This document shows positions 13,783 through 23,424 of a stretch of 64,000 bases of DNA, piece by piece. Position 1 is the first letter of the stretch. Each line of letters opens with the position of its first letter. The notes under the pieces were generated by a model. That model was not told the DNA's origin. It made no database searches and saw only the letters and a list, made by a program, of their open reading frames with translations. The stretch comes from Agarophyton chilense (taxonomy: Eukaryota > Rhodophyta > Florideophyceae > Gracilariales > Gracilariaceae): assembly GCA_030374765.1 (NCBI GenBank), contig JARGXX010000092.1, positions 2,392,001 to 2,456,000 of the forward strand. The letters are read 5' to 3'. The translations under genes were made by a program, and so were the position numbers.

Positions 13783-14109
13783 GAATATATTGGTGTTTTG
13801 GCATGCTGAAAAATCAATGAATTTTTTGATGTCTGTGTCTGAGTTGAAAACAGGGCCGGCCAGACAAAAAATTGTAAAAATTATGCTGTGGCGCAGGTCA
13901 AGCAGCCAGACATGTATTTTGATTAAATCTACCGAATAGCAGGCCTCAGTACACCGCAAATGCAAGTCTGATCGAGACTAGAAAAGCGCGATAGAAGGTG
14001 CCAACAATGGAGGTTGTCCGAGACAAAACGGGTGTCTGAGACAAAACGGGTGTCTGAGACACCACGGGTGTGTATGAACTTGTGACAGTTGCCATACCAA
14101 ACTCATCTC
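13783..14109 (+). repeat. Repeat family B, copy 1
   Basis: Begins at gaatatattggtgttttggc, a junction shared with copies at 14631-14900 and 14997-15323. The end given is where copy 3 stops; this copy seems to run on to the right. It contains short internal repeats of gtctgagacaaaacgg/gtctgagacaccacgg. It joins directly to the telomere-like end of repeat A copy 1. Confidence 0.75.
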
Positions 14110-14630
14110 TGGGCACTGGACTACACGTTGCACGGGCCTGTAACGCGGCTAAACACGTAGAAAGACGTGTGAGGGAGGATCTTAGAGAAATCAAAAGTGT
14201 ACAGTTGAAGATGGTGGCCGCTAGATGATCTGATCTAATTTTCGAAAAGCTTCGGATTTGGGTGTGTTTTGGAGGGGTTTTACAATCTGAGAAAAGGTCT
14301 TTGCCGTGTGTGCGGTAGACGGCAGATGACTAGCTCGTGATTCACCGAACTGTGGACACGCACAAGTAGGGCTGAGGAGAGTGTGTTGGATGTAAATGAT
14401 GTGTAAGAGTGCTGAAGAGGGACCGAGTTGGACACAAAAACCGTGTGATGATTGGCGTTTTAGCATGCCGAAAAATGTTTGCATGACTTGCAGTCCCTTA
14501 AGAAAAGAGGTGGGTTTAGGGGAAGATGCACCATTACGGGGTTTTATATTTTGCAGTAAGGAAAACAATCTTCAATATAATGGTGTTTTAGTAAGCTGAA
14601 AAGGCATTGAATTCTAAACCCCTTGACTCT
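14110..14630. other. Unassigned segment between B repeats
   Basis: Single-copy in this window except for about 14515-14600, where tttaggggaagatgcacc and the following tttgcagtaaggaaaacaat resemble the 3'-terminal sequence of the Penelope-like elements at 52.4-62.2 kb. No gene recognised. Confidence 0.4.
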
Positions 14631-14900
14631 GAATATATTGGTGTTTTGGCATGCTGAAAACTCAATGAATTTTTTGATGTCTGTGTCTGAGTTGAAAACA
14701 GGGCCGGCCAGACAAAAAATTGTAAAAATTATGCTGTGGCACAGGTCAAGCCGCCAGACATGTATTTTGATTAAATCTACCGAATAGCAGGCCTCAGTAC
14801 ACCGCAAATGCAAGTCTGATCGAGACTAGAAAAGCGCGATAGAAGGTGCCAACAATGGAGGTTGTCCGAGACAAAACGGGTGTCTGAGACAAAACGGGTG
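14631..14900 (+). repeat. Repeat family B, copy 2 (right-truncated)
   Basis: Same left junction as the other B copies; ends where an A stub begins at the tatatatata junction. Nearly identical to B copies 1 and 3 over its length. Confidence 0.75.
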
Positions 14901-14996
14901 TATATATATATTACAGGTTGTAAGTGTGGGCTGGCGCTTGGTAAAACGCAGTTGTCAGTAGCGCTTGGTAATTACATACACCAAGCGCCACGCGCT
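14901..14996 (+). repeat. Repeat family A stub, 96 bp
   Basis: Only the first 96 bp of repeat A, from the tatatatata junction to cacgcgct, then repeat B copy 3 starts. It includes the GCGCTTGGT/ACCAAGCGC hairpin. Confidence 0.8.
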
Positions 14997-15323
14997 GAAT
15001 ATATTGGTGTCTTGGCATGCTGAAAAATCAATGAATTTTTTGATGTCTGTGTCTGAGTTGAAAACAGGGCCGGCCAGACAAAAAATTGTAAAAATTATGC
15101 TGTGGCGCAGGTCAAGCAGCCAGACATGTATTTTGATTAAATCTACCGAATAGCAGGCCTCAGTACACCGCAAATGCAAGTCTGATCGAGACTAGAAAAG
15201 CGCGATAGAAGGTGCCACAAATGGAAGTTGTCCGAGACAAAACGGGTGTCTGAGACAAAACGGGTGTCTGAGACACCACGGGTGTGTATGAACTTGTGAC
15301 AGTTGCCATACCAAACTCATCTC
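14997..15323 (+). repeat. Repeat family B, copy 3
   Basis: Starts at gaatatattggtgtcttggc directly after the A stub and is followed directly by a full A repeat at its tatatatatt junction. Nearly identical to copy 1. Confidence 0.75.
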
Positions 15324-16280
15324 TATATATATTACAGGTTGTAAGTGTGGGCTGGCGCTTGGTAAAACGCAGTTGTCAGTAGCGCTTGGTAATTACATAC
15401 ACCAAGCGCCACGCGCTGCATTCGACGTATGTGCGATTTTGACCCCCTGGATGGAAAACGTTGTGCTGGAGAGCGCGTATGACACATTGGCACGCTCAAA
15501 AAATCGTGGCTAATTGCGCTCAGGCGCTTCGTTCGGGTAACTTAGCGCGCGACTTGCCAGATGTTGGGGCGCAGCACCCATTTTCGCAATTTTTGCTTTT
15601 GAAAAAATCATAAATTTTAGGCGCGCTGGGCTTTCTGCCAAATCCTGCGTTTGCACATGCTTTATTGTAACATTTTTGCTACACAACGTGGAGGCGTGCG
15701 TCGAGTGTGGCACTCAAAGGCGCTTGGTTTCAGCCACATCTCCGCTGCACAGTCGAGCTGTGTTGTAAGCTGGATAATGTGCGAAAATTTTATCAAAAGA
15801 AAGGGTTAGGGTATGCGTTTGCGCTTGGTTCTGTGGCGATTTCGTGGAGGCAGTTGGCACATTGTCAGGCGTTTTGTATGTGCGTTTTTGGGGTCGTGGA
15901 CGCGGCTAAAAAAGGTGCGTTTGCGCTTGGTTCTAGGATGGTTTTCATATCCGGCAACACTGGGGGCCGATATTCGTTGGTATTGTCAAGTTCAATGTAG
16001 GTTGAGTGTGGTGAGTAGTAGGTCAGGCGAGTGCTGGCGCCACACTCTCAGCTAAAGAAGACGCGTGCAGTGCGTTTAGTGAGGTAGGGATGACGTATGC
16101 TTAACGATGCCAGGTAGGGTCTTATGACGTTAAGGTTTGTCCAACAGTGCCATCGCCACAAAGTAGCTATTGGTCAGGGCCTACGGGAGTTTACGTTTTC
16201 GTACAGGAAACCATTGTGTACGGGCTTTTACAGGTTTCAGGGGTTTAGGAGTTTAGGGGATTTAGGGGAAGCTTTACCTT
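15324..16280 (+). repeat. Subtelomeric repeat family A, copy 2
   Basis: Full-length copy, nearly identical to the copy at 12827. Its right part passes into telomere-like sequence: ggggtttagg, then tttaggggaagctttacc. Confidence 0.8.
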
Positions 16281-16500
16281 TATGGGATTTTGAATTTACG
16301 GAGAGGAAAACATTGTGTAGGGGTTTTAGGGGTTTTACAGGTTCAGGGGTTCAGGGGTTCAGGGGGTTTAGGGGAAACTTTACCTTTATGGGATTTTTTA
16401 TTTACGGAGAGGAAAACATTGTTTAGGGGCTGGTGGGCTTTAGGGGTTTTAGGGGAAGCTTTGCGTTTATTGGATTTTAGGGGTTTTAGGGGTCTAGAGT
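16230..16500 (+). repeat. Degenerate telomere-like tract with Penelope-3'-end-like relics
   Basis: Runs of TTTTAGGGG/TTTAGGGG/TTCAGGGG interspersed with at least two copies of a roughly 60-bp motif, tttaggggaagctttacc ... ggagaggaaaacattgt, at about 16255-16320 and 16368-16430. The motif resembles the 3'-terminal sequence of the 52.4-62.2 kb Penelope-like elements (tttaggggaagttttacc ... gtaaggaaaacaat). It looks like an internalised former chromosome end. Confidence 0.6.
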
Positions 16501-16911
16501 CGAGACGTCAAGTTCCAGTATAGTACGAATGCGTGGTGAACAGATTGTTTGAGGGTGTACTCGATATCTGCGGTGGTAGGATAAAGTTCTGTGTTGAGCG
16601 ACCTGCATTCGATAAGTGTACTGGGCTTTATGTGTAGGACTGATATAGATTGTAGGTTGTTTCGTTACACTGTATTTTTGAGGCGGAGTTGGGGTATTTA
16701 AGGGCTGAGGTTGAGCTGGAGATAGAGTCGTTTGAATAACGCTTGTTGCTGGTTTGGGTGTAATGTAACGGTCGAATATGGGGTGTTTGGCGTTATACTT
16801 AAGTAGAAAGAGGAGGAAATGTGGTTTTCTGTGTCAAGGAAGAGAGTTGAAAGCAAAATGGAGAAAGAAGAATGGGTGTTTATTGTACCGGGTTGGAATC
16901 TAAAATCGTGC
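16501..16911. other. No gene; downstream flank of the RecQ-type gene
   Basis: Noncoding-looking DNA 3' of the helicase gene. No motif, RNA gene or repeat partner was seen. Confidence 0.4.
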
Positions 16912-19900
16912 TTAAATGAGTGTTGTGGTTGACTTCCAGCAAGCTGCAAGGCGTAGAATGTTGGGTACGGCAAAGTGGTTGTTGTGTGTTAACCAATCAT
17001 GAAACATGGCGTCTATTTCAAGGTGGAGGGGTGAGGAATCTTGGGAGGATTGGGAAATGGAGTTGAACTTGGATTGCATGCGGCCGTCAAAGAGGTGGAG
17101 TGCAATTTCGGAGCGAGTTTTGGAGCATGTTCGCCACAAGACCCATGCCAGTTGATAGAGCGAAATGAAGATGCAGTGTCTTGTTCCAAAAGTGTGCGGT
17201 TGAGAATGAGTTTTGAGTCCCTTGCAGAATCCGAGATGGCAACGGTAGCAGGTTCCTTGAGGAGATTTATCGAACCTGCAGTTGCGCGATATATGGTGCG
17301 GCGAAAAGCATCTGAAGCATCGTTGACGGGAATGGGGGCATGCATGAGTGTCCGTCAAGTGCACTTGCGTTTTTTCGTGCAGCAAGCATGGCACACAGAG
17401 AGGGGCAAGTCGGCGGGAGAGCTCCTCGAAGTGTGACACGATTTGTTGCGGTGTTTTTCGTTCCAAGGTGTAAAAGAAGGTGGCAGAGTGCGACTGAGAT
17501 TGAGAAGGAGCGACAGTGGGCGATTGGGTCGCAGCGGATGGATGCGTGGTTGTCAGCAGCGGCGATGGAGTGGAGGTGGGGGGTCGTGGTGGACGACTGG
17601 CGTGGGGTTTGGGGCTTTGTGTTGGGCCGCCGTTGGTGTTGGTGTTTTGATTGTTTAAGGATGTTCTGTTTGATTGATTGGGACCGTTTTTTGGCGGCGT
17701 GGGCGTTTGTGGGGAAGCGCTGGGTGACGGTGAAATGGATTGGGCGTGCTGAGAGGCAGAAGGGGTAGCGGAAACGGAGCTTCGTTCAGGGGTGGGAGAG
17801 GGGGAGACAGCTGCGATGCTATTGCAAATATCGCAATTAAGAACCGAAGGAGAGAAGAGACAGATGCCTGGTTCTTTTCCGTCCATGTGGAAATAGAGGG
17901 CGTTCCTTCGACAAACAGATTTGCATTCGACCCAATGCTGCGCTTCCAACCAACGCTCCGTGGAAAGTGCTTGGTTGTATATGCGATTGGGCTCCTCAAA
18001 CGCATTTGTGTTGGAAGAGGACGAAGAAAGAGTTTCCGTGACGAGTTTGAAGTAGGGCTGGAAATAAATGGTGACGCAAGTGGATGGGTTTCCATCGCGG
18101 CCGGCCCTGCCGGCCTGTTGCGCGAGGTCGCAAAGACTCGCTACTCCACCAAAGTTGAAAACCAGGCGAACGTTGGGAACGTCGATGCCCGTACCAAAAG
18201 AAGAGGTGCAAACCATGAAGAGAATGTGTTTGGTTGTGGGCGCGCTGGAAGAAGGCGGAGAGTTCCAAAGGGTGTGAGCCCGGCGTTTACGAACATCGGA
18301 GAGACCAGAATGGTACAGGAGAACCGTGAAAGTAGTGGATTGTTTAAGGGCACCAAAAGAAGAACGCGAAGCGGAGAGAGCTTCATGGACAGCTTCGGCA
18401 GCCGGGCGTGTCAACGAGAATATAAGAACGCGAGCTAGGGTTGTGTCAGCCGACGAGTGAAGTAATCGAGCCACATGCTCTTGCATGATTGAGACGCCCA
18501 GCTGAAGCAGGTATCCAAACACATCCTGAAAGTGGCCATGAGCGGCGCGAAAGCGTGTGGCACGCGAAGTGCTGGGAGCTGAGCTTAGGTGATACACGAC
18601 AAAAGAAATGTTGTTTCTTGCAGTCGAAGAAGCGTACACATGCGCGTTCGGGATGTGCAGCTGCGACAGAAGAAGGGGGCGGTCGCGCGGCGGCACTGTC
18701 GCGCTTAAAAGCACGCGAGGGATCTTTGTGGGAATATGGCCGAAGCAGTTGTGGAGGTTGGCCAAGCACGGGCGAAAGTGTTGCCATAAAAGAAACAAGT
18801 GACATTCATCGATGGCAATGCGGGCGAGGCGGTCGGCGGCGATCAGTCGCGTGGTGAACTCTGTAAAAGAAGGAAGAGAAAGTCTTTCAGCGGAAAAGAT
18901 GTAAATGTCGGCAAAGGAGTGCGATCCGGGAGGGGTGGGTGTACGAGAAGCACGAAGGCCGAAGAGCTGAGCGCGCAGTTCGTATTCACTGAGCAAGGCT
19001 GTGAGAGGGGTGATGAGAACGGTGGAGTATTTGCCCTTTTCCATGAAGACGGGGAGCAGAAGAGATAGTGTTTTTCCAGATCCAGTCGGCTGGAGTAGTA
19101 GCATGTTGGAAAGCCTGTTGTACACGGCCGCTGTGTTCACAAATTGTTGGTGGGACTTGAATAAAGCGGAGTCGTTGGAAAGTGCCTCTCTTAGTGCTCG
19201 GAGCATTTCTGATGTAGTATGTTCGTAGGTCACAAGCGGTTGTTGTAAGAGAGAAGCTCCACCGCGCGGTATGGCGGCTGCCATAAAAGCAGGCGGATGT
19301 GGATTGAAAGGATGAGAGGCGGCCAGGTTTAGGTTGATTTGAGAATGGGGGATCGCAGAGCGGTCAGTGGGAGGGGACGGGGTTGGCTGCGATGTATGGA
19401 TGGAGCGCTTTGGTTCAGGTGTAGGTAGAACTGTGTCAGAAACCGGACGTTTTCTGTGGTGTTGTTGTTGTTGTTGTTGTTTGGTGAGGGGAGCATTAAG
19501 AAGAAGACCGAGATACTGGTGCCATTTGCTGGACCACTCGCGATATTTGGAAAGTTGAGAGTGCTGCAAACCGGATATGTCATGTGGTGTACGAGCGTAA
19601 AGAAAAGCGGCGGTGTGCGCAGAGTGGCCCGCCTGGCCATGGGCAGTGGTCAATAGCTCTTCCAAGATGTGATCGGCTACAGAAGATGCGGTGACATTGG
19701 AAACTGTGTTGGTCATTCCCACGGTGAAGTTTCTATAGTCGTTGAAGGATATCGGGAAACCGCGTTTGCTCAAGTGAGAGCTGATTATCGAGCGGATGGT
19801 GTTTGCGGCATACGGAATTCCGCAGTTGGCGAACAGCATTTTCCAATGCATCTGGAAACAGTTTTCTCCGTGTAGGCAGCGGACGATATATGCTTCAAAA

Positions 19901-22455
19901 GGACGTATCAGAGTCAAGTACATGAGCAGAAGACGGGATGTTTGGGCATCGGGAAAGCGAGCAATCGGAGTGGCGGCCCCTTTGCTGTTTCGCGTTTTCA
20001 TGTAACGGCAAATGAGGACAGGCGATTTGTCGATGAGCATGAGACAACGTTGAAAGTGTTGGTCGTTGTGGATACGGTATGTCTCAATCTCTGTGCCGCG
20101 CGCAGGAGAGCCCGACGAAAGGTGTAGCGCAACCAACAGGCGTTCTTGGATTTTCTGTGCACATGAGAGCCACCTCGACAACGCATGCGTGAACATATCG
20201 GTGCCCAAAATGTCGGTTGTGGGCAGTTGTGTGCGGGGAAAGGTACCGTTTTGCTTGCGTTGCGGAAGAAACGGAGTGTGGTCGGTGTTGGAGTTGTGGG
20301 GCATGGAAGACGTGAGACAAGTGAAAACGAAAGCCATGTTTTGTTCGATAAATGGGCGGTTGTTGAGGTTGGTAAGGAAAGAAAAGCCTGGGCTTTTGTT
20401 GAAGGAGTCGTCCTGAAGTGAGTGTAGCGCGTTTGTGAAACCGGTTGGCAGAGCGTGGCCAAGAAGCAGGTCGTTGTGAAGAGTATGTTGTATTTCTTTG
20501 TGTAGAGTTAAAACCAAAGAGCCGACTTCTGAGAGGGCGAGGTGAATGTCACGCACTATGCCGCAGGACGGGTGAACATCACAATTGTGGAAAGAAACGA
20601 ACATTTCCTCGCGAGAGGATATGGACATTGCAAGCGTGAGTGTCTTTCTGACAAACGAAAGGGCGTTGTTGGAATCAGCGTCGATTGCCGCGTCGATGGT
20701 ACGCATGCGTTCTTGAACGTGAACTGTGCGTTCGGAAGCAGGGGTGGCAGGTTGCAACAGGGGAGAAGATTTGGAGAGCACGTGCAGTTCGTGTATGGCG
20801 CAGGCACAGATGCCATATTGAAGAGCGGCGAGGAGGTGCGTCACATCTGAGGCGGCTGCAAAACGAAAGGAGGTATTGTTGGGGTCGTGAGAAATGACCG
20901 TGTCGTAAGGCTCAGGCGTGCGGTCAGACGGCAAGGGGGCAGCGATAGGCGGGTTGGGGTCGGTGCTTATCACGCTTGCGCAAGCAATGAAGTTGCGAAC
21001 GGAGAGGAGATCTAAAGACTGGTATGGCGCTAAAGATTGAAGCAAGAAGGGCTTGAGCGCGCTATGGACCGCTGGGCCATGTTGGGTTGGAGGAAACGGG
21101 GCGGGGAGCTCACCAGAGGAAGACATGCGAATGGCATCCAACACGGAAGTAGTGTAGCAGTACATGAGGTCTGAGTCGGGTACGAGATGAGGGAGGTTTG
21201 CCCTTGTCCTGTGAGTAAACACAAGCAAACGGGAAATGTGTGAAGCGTAACGCTTGAGGGTTTCAGTGGAGACAGTTTTAAAAGCTGTGTCGGTGCGCTT
21301 GTTGAGGCGGTCCAAGAAAGCCAGGGAGGTCTTACTAACCAAAATGTTCACCTGAGAGAGGTAGTCGAAGATGTGGTGGGTGATGGTGCTTTCAGCGGAT
21401 GTGGGCGTTGTGCCAGTTCTGGATAGTTGAGCCGCCACATCCAGATGAACATGAAGCGAGTGAAGAACGATGTCAAACTTGGAAAAGGTGATGAAAGAAT
21501 TCTTCTCCGAGTGGTGACGAAGCAAAGGGTCTGATTGCGAACAAGGAGCGCCGGTGGTGAACTTTTGTAAAAAGTGGTTAATGTGTTGAAGCGGGGGCTC
21601 GATGCCTTTGGCAGTCGTTGCCACTGGACGATGGGGTGGTTGGAGACAAACAGGCTGCGCCGGGGGGGTCTCAGGCCGTGCCGCAGGCGCCTGCGGAACC
21701 TGGAAAGTTTTGGACAAGCAGCCTATGGGTTGAGCATTGGTAACGGGGAATAAACGGCGACGAACGCCGCCGTACACTGTCTGCAAGGCAATACGGCCCG
21801 ACGAGACGGTACGGTCAAGGTGCGGCTGGGCAACCGCAGGCGACATGTTGTGGCATTCGATCAGATGCGCTTGCAAACGAACGGGGTCGAGGTAGCAGAA
21901 TTTGCAGAGCGGGCACTGATAGCCATTGTGAATGGCAATGTGAGCCAGGGGCGTGAGGAACGTAGAGGGCCCGGACACAAATTGAGCGTTGTGTTGGGGG
22001 CGATACTTTTGCCACACGGGGGCAACGGTAGAGTTGTTGCGCAAGGTGTGCACCTCGTGCAGGATTGCCATTGACATGGGACGTGCAATTTCCAAAGGGA
22101 TGGAGTGCTGTTTGCGCAAGTGATGTTGGATTGCGCGGGCAGACGGCAGCCCACACTGGCAGTTGACGCACAACGGAAAGAACCCAATAGAATGAATACC
22201 CATATTCACAATGGTACCGAGTGCCATGATAAAAGAGGAAGAATCGTCGGCTGCATTTGCGTCGGTAACGGGTAAGTCGGAATGGGGTTGAGCATGGGCG
22301 TCACGCGCCACGGGCGGAGGCGGTGGGGGGAGCAGGGGATTAGGGGGAGTGGGCGGTGAGATGTTCACCGCAGCCCTCGGTGGGCTGTGCACCGAAGAGG
22401 GGATGAACACGGGCAAGCCATGTTCGCCGGCGGAGGATAAGCTGTTTTGCGACAT
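16912..22455 (-). CDS. C2H2 / tyrosine-recombinase-like / RecQ helicase protein (TLH-like)
   Basis: A single-exon gene of about 1847 aa from the first ATG (22455); the frame stays open about 28 codons upstream. In order: Pro-rich N-terminus; two C2H2-type fingers at about residues 96-117 and 181-202 (CPLCKFC ... HLIECH); an all-helical region; a tyrosine-recombinase-like domain at about 760-960 with SPARGTEIE (Arg), NDYRNF (Arg) and QAGHSAHTAAFLYA (His-Ser ... Tyr); a Gln/His linker; then a RecQ-family helicase with PTGSGKT near 1123, DECH near 1216, SAT near 1251 and QQAGRAGRDG near 1446, followed by a RecQ-type Cys cluster ending CDIC. The C-terminus has a CCHC-like knuckle (CFRCFSPHHISRNC). 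Established: fungal subtelomeric telomere-linked helicases carry RecQ domains. The GHS..T...Y block is, from memory, shared with fungal proteins of this architecture. Inferred role: DNA unwinding and strand exchange at chromosome ends or in a mobile element. Codons 1021-1026 of the long frame are poly-Gln. Confidence 0.85.
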   Translation of the reverse strand: MSQNSLSSAGEHGLPVFIPSSVHSPPRAAVNISPPTPPNPLLPPPPPPVARDAHAQPHSDLPVTDANAADDSSSFIMALGTIVNMGIHSIGFFPLCVNCQCGLPSARAIQHHLRKQHSIPLEIARPMSMAILHEVHTLRNNSTVAPVWQKYRPQHNAQFVSGPSTFLTPLAHIAIHNGYQCPLCKFCYLDPVRLQAHLIECHNMSPAVAQPHLDRTVSSGRIALQTVYGGVRRRLFPVTNAQPIGCLSKTFQVPQAPAARPETPPAQPVCLQPPHRPVATTAKGIEPPLQHINHFLQKFTTGAPCSQSDPLLRHHSEKNSFITFSKFDIVLHSLHVHLDVAAQLSRTGTTPTSAESTITHHIFDYLSQVNILVSKTSLAFLDRLNKRTDTAFKTVSTETLKRYASHISRLLVFTHRTRANLPHLVPDSDLMYCYTTSVLDAIRMSSSGELPAPFPPTQHGPAVHSALKPFLLQSLAPYQSLDLLSVRNFIACASVISTDPNPPIAAPLPSDRTPEPYDTVISHDPNNTSFRFAAASDVTHLLAALQYGICACAIHELHVLSKSSPLLQPATPASERTVHVQERMRTIDAAIDADSNNALSFVRKTLTLAMSISSREEMFVSFHNCDVHPSCGIVRDIHLALSEVGSLVLTLHKEIQHTLHNDLLLGHALPTGFTNALHSLQDDSFNKSPGFSFLTNLNNRPFIEQNMAFVFTCLTSSMPHNSNTDHTPFLPQRKQNGTFPRTQLPTTDILGTDMFTHALSRWLSCAQKIQERLLVALHLSSGSPARGTEIETYRIHNDQHFQRCLMLIDKSPVLICRYMKTRNSKGAATPIARFPDAQTSRLLLMYLTLIRPFEAYIVRCLHGENCFQMHWKMLFANCGIPYAANTIRSIISSHLSKRGFPISFNDYRNFTVGMTNTVSNVTASSVADHILEELLTTAHGQAGHSAHTAAFLYARTPHDISGLQHSQLSKYREWSSKWHQYLGLLLNAPLTKQQQQQQHHRKRPVSDTVLPTPEPKRSIHTSQPTPSPPTDRSAIPHSQINLNLAASHPFNPHPPAFMAAAIPRGGASLLQQPLVTYEHTTSEMLRALREALSNDSALFKSHQQFVNTAAVYNRLSNMLLLQPTGSGKTLSLLLPVFMEKGKYSTVLITPLTALLSEYELRAQLFGLRASRTPTPPGSHSFADIYIFSAERLSLPSFTEFTTRLIAADRLARIAIDECHLFLLWQHFRPCLANLHNCFGHIPTKIPRVLLSATVPPRDRPLLLSQLHIPNAHVYASSTARNNISFVVYHLSSAPSTSRATRFRAAHGHFQDVFGYLLQLGVSIMQEHVARLLHSSADTTLARVLIFSLTRPAAEAVHEALSASRSSFGALKQSTTFTVLLYHSGLSDVRKRRAHTLWNSPPSSSAPTTKHILFMVCTSSFGTGIDVPNVRLVFNFGGVASLCDLAQQAGRAGRDGNPSTCVTIYFQPYFKLVTETLSSSSSNTNAFEEPNRIYNQALSTERWLEAQHWVECKSVCRRNALYFHMDGKEPGICLFSPSVLNCDICNSIAAVSPSPTPERSSVSATPSASQHAQSISPSPSASPQTPTPPKNGPNQSNRTSLNNQNTNTNGGPTQSPKPHASRPPRPPTSTPSPLLTTTHPSAATQSPTVAPSQSQSHSATFFYTLERKTPQQIVSHFEELSRRLAPLCVPCLLHEKTQVHLTDTHACPHSRQRCFRCFSPHHISRNCRFDKSPQGTCYRCHLGFCKGLKTHSQPHTFGTRHCIFISLYQLAWVLWRTCSKTRSEIALHLFDGRMQSKFNSISQSSQDSSPLHLEIDAMFHDWLTHNNHFAVPNILRLAACWKSTTTLI

Positions 22456-23424
22456 AACTGAACGTGTAAGAGAGAGAAGAAGACGCTTGGGAGGATTGTT
22501 TTTGAAGACGCAAAGAAAGACACACACAAACAAACACAATCGAGTTTGGGAGCATCAGCGAAATGGACGGGTTCACTGCCGATATAGCAGTATAAGTAGT
22601 AAATAGGTGGGGCGAGGGTAATTGGAGAAAGGCGGTTTGGTGTTTTGGGGGAGGGCGCGTGTGGCTGGCTTTAGCAAACGGCATACTGTAAAAGGGAACC
22701 ATCAGGATACTATTTGGTATTGCAGGTCATTCATTCCCGGTGTATGACTGTGGGTTTGTGGGGAGGAGTGTGTCACAATAAAGCTCATTGGCCTCCGCCC
22801 CATTGAGGAGAGTGATTTTGTGTAAGGGGCGTGGTTTCCGTGGAAGGGGGGAGCGGGAAGGGGAAAAAGGGCAGCGCAGAGAAGAGATGGGGCTGCGCGT
22901 TGGTGGAGTCGGGTTGGGGGAGGGCAGAAGTTTTCAGGGTGGGTTCGTATTTGTGTGTAAATGGACGGAGGTTTAGAACGAGCTGGCGCGCGATCGGGTG
23001 CGCCAGCGGATGTTGTGCGGCAATGTGGCAACTTGTTGTGAAGCATGACGTTTTCGGAACGGCTAACTAGTGACGGTGGTGGCGTATCGTACACACGTAT
23101 TAGTTTGAGCACAAGCGGTGCTGCACCGCGGTTGAGCTCATATATGCATATGCGACATGTTTGACCGTTGATTTTGGAAAAATGGTGCTACATGTGACGT
23201 GGGTAGGAGGGGTGCTATGTGTTACAGTATGCGCACTGTGTAACGTTATGATGGTGTTTGGCAAAAGAAGTGAGATGTTGCGGGGCGTGGCAGTGGGGGC
23301 CGAAGAAGAAGGTTATAGGTTTTCTGTTTTTAAAACGAATGAAGGAAGAGAGTTTGCGCGTGGTTGTTCTTAGGAGAGAAGGTTTAGTTTTTAGTTGTGT
23401 TTTACTGAGAAAGAAAAGAAACAA
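22456..23424. other. Intergenic, RecQ-gene promoter side; no gene recognised
   Basis: About 0.97 kb between the methyltransferase-SET stop and the helicase ATG, both genes on the minus strand. It should hold the 3' end of the methyltransferase transcript and the helicase promoter. Short ORFs here overlap on both strands and match nothing I know. Confidence 0.45.

Noticed and set aside
17340-18438. Plus-strand open frames opposite the RecQ-type gene
   Set aside because: They are antisense shadows of a long GC-rich coding sequence; the composition (Arg/Gly/Val-rich) and lack of motifs argue against coding.
22702-23112. 136-residue minus-strand frame between the helicase and methyltransferase genes
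   Set aside because: Pro/Ser/His-rich, no motif, and overlaps equally long frames on the other strand.
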